From: Simiduia sp. 21SJ11W-1
GTDB taxonomy: Bacteria > Pseudomonadota > Gammaproteobacteria > Pseudomonadales > Cellvibrionaceae
Direction: 5' to 3'
NCBI RefSeq assembly: GCF_024138675.1
Contig: NZ_CP090959.1
Coordinates: 682,001-746,000 of the forward strand
Length of the DNA stretch: 64,000 nucleotides
Under the pieces are notes generated by a model. It had not been told where the DNA came from. It saw only the letters and a list, made by a program, of their open reading frames with translations, and made no database searches. Within the stretch, counting starts at the first letter, position 1. The number at the start of each line of letters is the position of its first letter. Below, piece after piece: positions 58,031 to 64,000 of the stretch. Both the position numbers and the translations under genes were made by a program.

Positions 58031-58885
58031 CTAGCGCTTTAGCTCGCCGAGTTTGGTGCCCATTACCGTGGGGGTGCCAGCGCGGTAATGCGCCTCCCAC
58101 TCCATCACGCCCGGGCCAAAAACCACAATGGCGGTGCTGCCCAGTTTAAAGCGGCCCATCTCTGCACCTTTTTCAAGGCTAACGGTTTGGGCGGTGTTGT
58201 ATTGGGTGCGCTTGATGGTGCGGCGGTAAGGCGTAACCTGGCCTGCCCACACAGTTTCAATGGCGGCCACAATCATCGCGCCCACCAGCACCAGCGCCAT
58301 GGGGCCGGCTTCTGTTTCAAAAAAGCACACCAGCCGCTCGTTGCGCGCAAATAAGCGCGGCACTTCATCGGCGGTTGCCTCGTTCACGGAAAATAAATCG
58401 CCCGGCACGTAAACCATTTCGGTGAGCGTGCCGCCAAGGGGCATGTGCACGCGGTGATAATCTTTGGGTGAAAGATACACAGTGGCAAATTTGCCGCCCA
58501 TAAACGGCTGGGCTGCTGAGGGGTCGCCACCGAGTAGTTCGGTCAGGCTGTAATCCTGGCCTTTGGCCTGAAATACCCGCCCCAGTTCAATATCGCCCAG
58601 CTGTGAAATGGCACCATCGGTCGGGCTTACAATGCTGTTGGCATCGGTATCAATGGGGCGTGCGCCGGGCTTGAGTGCACGGGTAAAAAAATCGTTAAAA
58701 CAGGCGTAGCGGGTTGGATCTTCTTCCAGGGCTTCGCTCATGTTGACGTCGTAGCGATCCACAAACCAGCGGGTGAAGGGGTCTTTAATCCAGCTGATGT
58801 GGGTTTCGGCCAGCCAGCCTGCGGCACGCGAAAGCGCGTGCTGGGGAACGAGGTATTGCAGGCTGGCAAAAAGTTTCGGATTCAT
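58031..58885 (-). CDS. psd: Phosphatidylserine decarboxylase proenzyme
   Basis: Psd makes phosphatidylethanolamine at the inner membrane. The 284-residue protein has the self-cleavage site '[10 protein letters not shown]' (G249-S250), where Ser becomes the pyruvoyl group, and the catalytic D90 ('VSPTDG') and H147 ('[10 protein letters not shown]') at the same numbers as in E. coli. It heads the minus-strand run psd-... on the left of the rhdA-HDOD-rsgA group and lies just downstream of rhdA. Confidence 0.97.
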   Translation of the reverse strand: MNPKLFASLQYLVPQHALSRAAGWLAETHISWIKDPFTRWFVDRYDVNMSEALEEDPTRYACFNDFFTRALKPGARPIDTDANSIVSPTDGAISQLGDIELGRVFQAKGQDYSLTELLGGDPSAAQPFMGGKFATVYLSPKDYHRVHMPLGGTLTEMVYVPGDLFSVNEATADEVPRLFARNERLVCFFETEAGPMALVLVGAMIVAAIETVWAGQVTPYRRTIKRTQYNTAQTVSLEKGAEMGRFKLGSTAIVVFGPGVMEWEAHYRAGTPTVMGTKLGELKR

Positions 58886-58905
58886 GTGGGGTGTCCGTGT
58901 GGTGG

Positions 58906-59709
58906 TTATTGTTCAACGGGCGTTGACGGGTGGTTGCCCCATTCGCTCCAGGATCCATCGTAGGCGCGAATGGAAAGGCCCAGACTTTTGCCTACCAGGT
59001 AGGTAAAGCCCGAGCGGTGATGGGTTTGGCAGTGGGTCACAATGTCTTTGCCGCGCGCAATGCCAAGGCTTGCCAAAAACTGTTTGGCATCGGGGCGAAT
59101 GCGCAGCTGTTTTTGTTGGTCCATGAGCTGCGTCCATTCGCAGTTAATGGCGCCGGGAATGTGGCCGCCTTTTTGGGCGAATACTTTTTCGCCACGAAAT
59201 TCTGCGGGGCTGCGGGCATCCCACACCAGGAAGTTGCTATCGCCAAGGCGCGCTTCAATTTCTTCAAGGCTTGCGGTAAAAGATTTCGGGTGCAGGTGCA
59301 GCTTGGGCGTTGTAGGCGCAACTTGTGTGGCCTCTGTTGACAGTGGCAAGCCCTCGGCCTTCCAGGCCAGCAGGCCGCCGTTTAAGTAGGAATATTTTTG
59401 ATGGCCAATCACATCCAATAGCCAAATAAAGCGGCCAGCCCAGCCCCCGCCCTCGTCGTCGTACACCACAAAGTGGGTGTCGGGCGTGAAGCCTAACCGC
59501 CCGAACAGGGCCGTTAAGTGGGCGGCATCGGGCAGTTTACCCACCGCAGGAGGCGCGCTTGCCATAATCGATTGCGGTGTGGCGCTCAACGCACCCGGGA
59601 TGTGGCCTTGGGCGTAAGACTGCTCGTTGCATAAATCCACCAAGCACAGGGCGGGGTTTTGCAGTTTTGCGCTCAGATCTGCAGGTTCGATAATCAATGG
59701 CAGCATCAC
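58906..59709 (-). CDS. rhdA: Two-domain thiosulfate sulfurtransferase (rhodanese, RhdA type)
   Basis: The 267-residue protein has two rhodanese domains, the first inactive and the second with the nucleophile C227 in the loop CQTHHR (227-232). This loop, rather than CRKGVT or CGSGVT, is that of Azotobacter RhdA. CRxxxT-type variants are therefore excluded. It transfers sulfane sulfur, possibly for iron-sulfur assembly or redox defence. It lies 20 bases upstream of psd on the same strand. Confidence 0.9.
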   Translation of the reverse strand: MMLPLIIEPADLSAKLQNPALCLVDLCNEQSYAQGHIPGALSATPQSIMASAPPAVGKLPDAAHLTALFGRLGFTPDTHFVVYDDEGGGWAGRFIWLLDVIGHQKYSYLNGGLLAWKAEGLPLSTEATQVAPTTPKLHLHPKSFTASLEEIEARLGDSNFLVWDARSPAEFRGEKVFAQKGGHIPGAINCEWTQLMDQQKQLRIRPDAKQFLASLGIARGKDIVTHCQTHHRSGFTYLVGKSLGLSIRAYDGSWSEWGNHPSTPVEQ

Positions 59710-59773
59710 AGGATTCCCGACTGGTTAAAGGCGACATTGTAATGCAATAGGCCCGGCACACCAGCCTTTGGTG

Positions 59774-61363
59774 TTAGCTGGCGGTGCGACGCTGTACGTT
59801 GCGGGCAAGGCGGGCGATGGATTTCTGTGCAGCCTGGGCCAGCCGTTTGCACGCTGCCAGCCTGGGTGGCGTGAGGTCGGCCTCGCTGGCGAATAAAATT
59901 GCCACGGGCTTGGCGCCCAAAAACAGCGAGATAAAAAGCGCATCCCGTTCCCCAAGTGAGTCTGCCAGCGGGTCAGGCAGCTGGCGTAGCATGGGTGCGC
60001 GGTTGTCGGCGTTAACCAGCAGTGCTGCGGGCTTTTCCAAAAGTTTCGCCAGCAGGCCGTTGGCGGGCAGGTGTTGGGGTAGCGAATTGTGTTGGTCGAA
60101 GCTGCATTTTAATTGCCATTGCCCGCTTTGGGTGCGCACCAGTAAACCGCCTTGTTGCATGCCTATGCCGTCGGCCAATGTGCTGGCAAGCAGGGTAAAA
60201 ATATCATTCAGGCTCGCCAAAGCCTCTGCGCCCTCGGTTAAGTGCTGCAGGGCGTTGCGCACCCGTGTTGCGTTGTGAAAACGATTGTCTAGCAGGCGCG
60301 AGGTATCGGCGCTGCTGTTGCCTGTATTGGCCTTGGCTTCGGGTTTGATCTGTGGCTTGGCAACCGTTTGTGCTTGCTGGGGCCTGGGCAGTGAGTAAAC
60401 CGGTTGCTGGGCAAAGCGCGGCCATTGGCAAACTAGCCGGCGCGCCGGGTGGCTGGCAGTTATTTGTGCGTGAATAACCGGCAAATTGGCCGCACATGTG
60501 TGCAGGGTGCGGGTAACCACCGAGGGCTCGCAGTGCAGCAGTGTGGCCAGCCATTGCTGCGCGCGCAGGCAGCGGTTTTGGCCGGGCGCCTCGGCAAAGC
60601 TGCGTGTAAGCCCGGCGATTAAGCCTAAAAAAACTGCCGGCCGATGTTGTGAGTCGGCGCCACGCTGTTGGCGGCTGGTGCGCGCGAGGTTGCGCAGTTG
60701 GTGCCGGTAGCTGGCAGGGTGCAGCGCCAGTGCTTCACGCAGCCGCAGCGGCAGCGGCTGTTGGCGCAGGGCTGCGTTTAGCCAGGGCTCAAGTGCGGTG
60801 CCAAACACCAGTGCCTGCGCTTTGGCGGGGCCTATGTGCGGGTTCAGGCTCAACCCGTCACATACGGCTTTTTCTTCCGGCGCCTGATGCCAGAGCAGCC
60901 ATTGATCCAGCTGACTGAACAGGGCTGCAAAATACAGCTCGCCGGGCACAAGGCCTGCGCGCGCAAGCGGTAATTGCTGCACCAGGGCTGCGCGCAGCAG
61001 GGCTTGCTGCAGTTGGCGCCAGTAGGCGGGCAGTGGCCCTTCGGCCACGGGCAGGCTGTTTAGAATTTGCGTAACCTGCGGGAAGCCTAGCAGGCTCACC
61101 AGGTGGCTGAGCCCGTGCAACTCATTGCCCGATGCCTGCAACAACCGGTTGGCGCGCAAGAAAAAGTGCAGGCAGGCGGCTGGGTCCTGGGCGATGGCTT
61201 GGCCTACCTGTGCCGCGCTGCTGTTGGGTTTGGCCAGCGCGCGCTGAATACGCTCAAAGCTCCCCGGCAGCAGGGTAAGGCCTGCCAGCGACAGGTTTTT
61301 ATGCCAGTGGGCAGCGCCTTTGGGGGCGCCGAGTTTGATGGGCTTGGGGCTGCTTCGCGTCAT
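59774..61363 (-). CDS. HDOD-domain protein with C-terminal GAF-like region
   Basis: The 529-residue protein has an N-terminal HDOD domain (about 25-230, 'LTLLPGSFERIQRALAKPNS', 'SHLVSLLGFPQVTQILNSLP'), an Ala/Pro/Gln/Lys-rich linker (about 335-365) and a C-terminal region (about 375-520) resembling a GAF sensor fold. HDOD proteins act in signalling, motility or regulation without a known enzymatic role. In Pseudomonas the same gene is followed by motAB; here rsgA follows directly. Confidence 0.85.
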   Translation of the reverse strand: MTRSSPKPIKLGAPKGAAHWHKNLSLAGLTLLPGSFERIQRALAKPNSSAAQVGQAIAQDPAACLHFFLRANRLLQASGNELHGLSHLVSLLGFPQVTQILNSLPVAEGPLPAYWRQLQQALLRAALVQQLPLARAGLVPGELYFAALFSQLDQWLLWHQAPEEKAVCDGLSLNPHIGPAKAQALVFGTALEPWLNAALRQQPLPLRLREALALHPASYRHQLRNLARTSRQQRGADSQHRPAVFLGLIAGLTRSFAEAPGQNRCLRAQQWLATLLHCEPSVVTRTLHTCAANLPVIHAQITASHPARRLVCQWPRFAQQPVYSLPRPQQAQTVAKPQIKPEAKANTGNSSADTSRLLDNRFHNATRVRNALQHLTEGAEALASLNDIFTLLASTLADGIGMQQGGLLVRTQSGQWQLKCSFDQHNSLPQHLPANGLLAKLLEKPAALLVNADNRAPMLRQLPDPLADSLGERDALFISLFLGAKPVAILFASEADLTPPRLAACKRLAQAAQKSIARLARNVQRRTAS

Positions 61364-61386
61364 GCTCCAAGCATAGTCGAGCCCGC

Positions 61387-62430
61387 TCAGCCGTGCGGGT
61401 GTTCCAGGCTTGCAAGAATCATGTTGCAGCTGTCAAAGCGCGATTCGCTGATGCGCCCGTCTTGCACTGCCTGGCGCAGTGCGCAACCCGGCTCGCTTTG
61501 GTGTTTGCAGTCGCGAAATTTACAGTGCCCCAAAAAGGGCCGGAATTCGATAAACCCTTGCAGTACGTCATCTGGCTCCATGTGCCACAGGCCAAACTCG
61601 CGAATGCCGGGCGAGTCTATCAGGTGCCCGCCCGAGGGGAAGTGATACAGGTGTGCGGTGGTGGTGGTGTGGGTGCCTTTTTGGGTGGCCTCGGATAAGC
61701 CGCCCACGCGGATATCGTAACCGGGCAAGAGGCTATTGATGAGCGACGATTTGCCCACGCCCGATTGCCCCACAAACACGCTGGTGTAGTGGGCCAGATA
61801 GCGGGTGAGCTGGCTGATGTTTTCGCCGGTTTCGGTAGACACCCGCAGGCAGTCGTACCCCAATGAGGTGTAGCGCTCGGCCAGCCAATCCATCTTGGTG
61901 CGATTGCCCGCATCAATGCGATCGGATTTGTTGAACAGAATCAGCGGCGTAATTTCAAGTGATTCTGTGGCCACCAGGTAGCGATCAATCAAATTGGCGT
62001 GCGGCTCTGGGTAGGGCGCGGCCACAATGATTACCCGGTCGATGTTGGCGGCGATGGTTTTTAAATCGCCGTAAGGGTCTGGCCGTTGCAGTTGGGAGTG
62101 ACGCGGCTGCACCGCCACAATCACGCCGGCATCTTTGCCGCGCCGCCATACCACTTTATCGCCGGTAACCAAAGAGCCCAGGTTGGCGCGAAAGTGGCAG
62201 CTCACCACCTCGCCTTGGGCAGAGCCCGCATCTTCTTCGCGCTCGATAGATTCTACCTCAACGCGCTTGCCATAGTGCGCCACCACCAGGCCAAACTCTT
62301 CAGGCCCCAGGCTGTCGTCTTGCAATTGTTGTTCGGTGCGGGCATCGCGCTTGCTGGCGCGCTCACTGCGTTCTTTTTGGATCTTCTCTATTCGCCAGGC
62401 TTGTCGGCGATTGAGCTTGCGCTTACTCAT
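61387..62430 (-). CDS. rsgA: Ribosome small subunit-dependent GTPase A
   Basis: RsgA checks and matures the 30S subunit. The 347-residue protein has an N-terminal OB fold, a circularly permuted GTPase (G4 'LFNKSD', G1 '[12 protein letters not shown]', G3 'DSPGIREF') and a C-terminal zinc motif ('[15 protein letters not shown]'). A basic N-terminal extension (residues 1-40) is typical of Pseudomonas-like members. It is divergent from orn. Confidence 0.96.
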   Translation of the reverse strand: MSKRKLNRRQAWRIEKIQKERSERASKRDARTEQQLQDDSLGPEEFGLVVAHYGKRVEVESIEREEDAGSAQGEVVSCHFRANLGSLVTGDKVVWRRGKDAGVIVAVQPRHSQLQRPDPYGDLKTIAANIDRVIIVAAPYPEPHANLIDRYLVATESLEITPLILFNKSDRIDAGNRTKMDWLAERYTSLGYDCLRVSTETGENISQLTRYLAHYTSVFVGQSGVGKSSLINSLLPGYDIRVGGLSEATQKGTHTTTTAHLYHFPSGGHLIDSPGIREFGLWHMEPDDVLQGFIEFRPFLGHCKFRDCKHQSEPGCALRQAVQDGRISESRFDSCNMILASLEHPHG

Positions 62431-62527
62431 GGGGCAGGATCATTATGCGGGCGCCTCTGGGTGTGCCTTGCTAAACTGTGGGGCACATTGTAAAACGTGC
62501 GCCTTCAAAAAAATACGAGCATATCCC

Positions 62528-63076
62528 ATGAGCCAAATTGCCGACGACAACCTGATCTGGATTGACCTGGAAATGACCGGGCTTGAACCCGATTCTGATG
62601 TAATCATCGAGATTGCCACAATCGTGACCGATGCCCAGCTGAACATTCTGGCAGAAGGGCCGGTGTTTGCCATTTCCCAGCCCAAATCGGTGATGGATGG
62701 TATGGACGAGTGGAACACCAACCAGCACGGCAAATCGGGCCTTACCCAGCGGGTGTTGTCTTCCGATGTGAGTGCCGCCGACGCCGAGGCCGCCACCATT
62801 GCCTTCCTGGAGCAGTGGGTGCCCAAGGGCAAGTCGCCCATGTGTGGCAATTCCATCTGTCAGGATCGTCGCTTTCTGGTGCGCGGCATGCCGGCGCTTG
62901 AGCGCTACTTCCACTATCGCAACCTGGATGTAAGCACCCTCAAGGAACTGGCCCGTCGCTGGGCGCCAGAGGTATTGGCGGGCGTTAAGAAAACCAGCAG
63001 CCACCTGGCCATGGACGACATCAAAGACTCCATTGCCGAATTGCAGCACTACCGCAAAGAGTTCATCAAGGCCTGA
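62528..63076 (+). CDS. orn: Oligoribonuclease
   Basis: Orn is the essential 3'-5' exoribonuclease that degrades 2-5 nt RNAs, including pGpG from c-di-GMP breakdown. The 182-residue DEDDh protein shows '[20 protein letters not shown]', 'SICQDRRFL' and the final '[11 protein letters not shown]'. It thus completes the c-di-GMP route begun by HD-GYP or EAL enzymes, although HD-GYP makes GMP directly. Confidence 0.97.
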   Translation: MSQIADDNLIWIDLEMTGLEPDSDVIIEIATIVTDAQLNILAEGPVFAISQPKSVMDGMDEWNTNQHGKSGLTQRVLSSDVSAADAEAATIAFLEQWVPKGKSPMCGNSICQDRRFLVRGMPALERYFHYRNLDVSTLKELARRWAPEVLAGVKKTSSHLAMDDIKDSIAELQHYRKEFIKA

Positions 63077-63082
63077 TTGCCG

Positions 63083-63103
63083 GGCCTGCACTGGCAGGCC
63101 TTT
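63083..63103 (+). terminator. Possible orn terminator
   Basis: GGCCTGC-ACTG-GCAGGCC is a perfect 7-bp stem followed by only three T, 7 bases after the orn stop. Confidence 0.6.
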
Positions 63104-63173
63104 ACCTGCGCAGCGGCCTGTAGCGCGGGCGTTTTACGCGGTTTTTTCACCCAGTTTATGCAGGCAAGGTGTG

Positions 63174-64000
63174 CTACCAGGCCCGCTCGCTATTGCGAAT
63201 TTTGCGCTTGCGCTTTTTTGTGGGGTTGCGCTGTTGGGCCAGCGCCCAGTCGATGTGCTCTTGCACCATGGCCGTTGCCTGTGGCCGTACGCGCTCGAGC
63301 ACCTGAATAACTGCATCACTTTTTGGCGCGTTGCCAAGGCCAATGGCCAGGTTGCGCTGCCAGTTTTCAAAGCCCGTGCGGCGCAGGGGTGAGCCTGCCG
63401 TGCGATCCAAAAACTCTTGTTCACGCCACTGAAACAGCTCCACCAGTTTGGTGTTATCGAGCTTGTGGCGCGGTAAAAAGTCGATTTCCCGGGTGTAGTG
63501 CGCGTACTTGTTCCAGGGGCAGATGGCCTGGCAGTCGTCGCAGCCAAATACGCGGTTGCCTATGGGCTCGCGAAACTCTTCGGGAATGGCGCCTTTGTGT
63601 TCGATGGTGAGGTAGGAAATGCAGCGCCCGGCATCTAGCTCATAGGGCCGCGGGAAGGCATCTGTGGGGCAGACTTTCAGGCAGGCGGTGCACTCGCCGC
63701 ACTCGTCGGCCTGGGGTTGTTGGTCGATTGGCAGTGGCAGTGCCGAGAGAATCTCACCCAGGAAAAACCAGCTGCCCGCTTCGCGGTTAATCACCAGCGT
63801 GTGTTTGCCCTGCCAGCCCAGGCCCGCCTTGGCGGCCAGGGGCTTTTCCGCCACCGGGGCGCTGTCTACAAAGGCGCGATGTTGAAAGCCCGCCGGCAGC
63901 GCAAGGCCCAGTTCTTCGGCCCGGGTTTCAATGTACTTGGCCAGTTGGCTCAGGCGTTTGCGAATTAATTTGTGGTAGTCGCGCCCGAGTGCGTAGCGCG
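63174..64000 (-). CDS. queG: Epoxyqueuosine reductase (5' part outside the window)
   Basis: QueG reduces epoxyqueuosine to queuosine in tRNA. The visible 275 residues are the C-terminal part; the frame is open to the window edge, so the internal GTG at 63854 is not the start. Two 4Fe-4S motifs, 'CGECTACLKVCP' and 'CDDCQAICPWN', and 'ISYLTIEHKGAIPEE' identify it. It is convergent with orn. Confidence 0.94.
   Translation of the reverse strand, partial: RYALGRDYHKLIRKRLSQLAKYIETRAEELGLALPAGFQHRAFVDSAPVAEKPLAAKAGLGWQGKHTLVINREAGSWFFLGEILSALPLPIDQQPQADECGECTACLKVCPTDAFPRPYELDAGRCISYLTIEHKGAIPEEFREPIGNRVFGCDDCQAICPWNKYAHYTREIDFLPRHKLDNTKLVELFQWREQEFLDRTAGSPLRRTGFENWQRNLAIGLGNAPKSDAVIQVLERVRPQATAMVQEHIDWALAQQRNPTKKRKRKIRNSERAW

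Overview
The window is a 64 kb piece of a gammaproteobacterial chromosome, most like a marine Cellvibrionales/Pseudomonadales-type Gram-negative. This is inferred from gene order and protein families; no rRNA or tRNA gene is present. From about 24.9 to 56.4 kb the gene order is nearly that remembered for Pseudomonas: tatCBA-hisE-hisI-ubiB-ubiJ-ubiE-DUF971-hslU-hslV-SPOR-priA | rpmE | malic enzyme | mrcA | pilMNOPQ-aroK-aroB-damX-gltB-gltD-hemE. A second Pseudomonas-like block, psd-rhdA-HDOD-rsgA-orn-queG, runs from 58.0 kb to the right edge. argS, the pha genes and motAB, which sit inside these blocks in Pseudomonas, are missing from their usual places.

Region by region. 1-5 kb: 3' end of a TonB-dependent (BtuB-like) receptor, then an exported amidohydrolase pair bracketed by two inverted copies of a short MITE-like repeat, each inserted in a rho-independent terminator. 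5-8 kb: small lipoproteins and membrane proteins, a Nudix hydrolase, a DUF2799 lipoprotein and an S1/P1 nuclease. 8.2-17.8 kb: M28 peptidase, PepSY membrane protein, cobO, an M48 peptidase fused to a type IV pilin-like module, M16 peptidase, cobQ and a LysR regulator. 17.8-20 kb is the most accessory-looking part: a candidate structured small RNA with its own promoter and terminator, a tandem repeat, a helically phased GGTTTC array, an HTH-2TM protein and a PEP-CTERM protein. 20-24.4 kb: tag, an unknown periplasmic protein, a proline-iminopeptidase-like protein without its nucleophile, dtd and an HD-GYP response regulator. 24.4-57.9 kb: cold-shock protein and the conserved core blocks, ending in a DUF3391 protein with a degenerate HD-GYP domain. 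58-64 kb: psd to queG.

Functionally, the window covers cobalamin uptake and salvage (btuB-like, cobO, cobQ), Tat export, ubiquinone synthesis (ubiB/J/E), proteostasis (hslVU with a sigma32-like promoter), cell wall and division (mrcA, two SPOR proteins), the type IV pilus alignment/secretin complex (pilMNOPQ), the shikimate pathway (aroK/aroB), nitrogen assimilation (gltBD), haem (hemE), phospholipid (psd) and RNA or ribosome maturation (rsgA, orn, queG, dtd). No prophage, CRISPR array, restriction system or transposase gene is seen. The most unusual signals are the terminator-targeting MITE pair, the candidate small RNA at 17.9 kb, the M48-pilin fusion and three proteins whose catalytic residues are lost while the fold appears kept.
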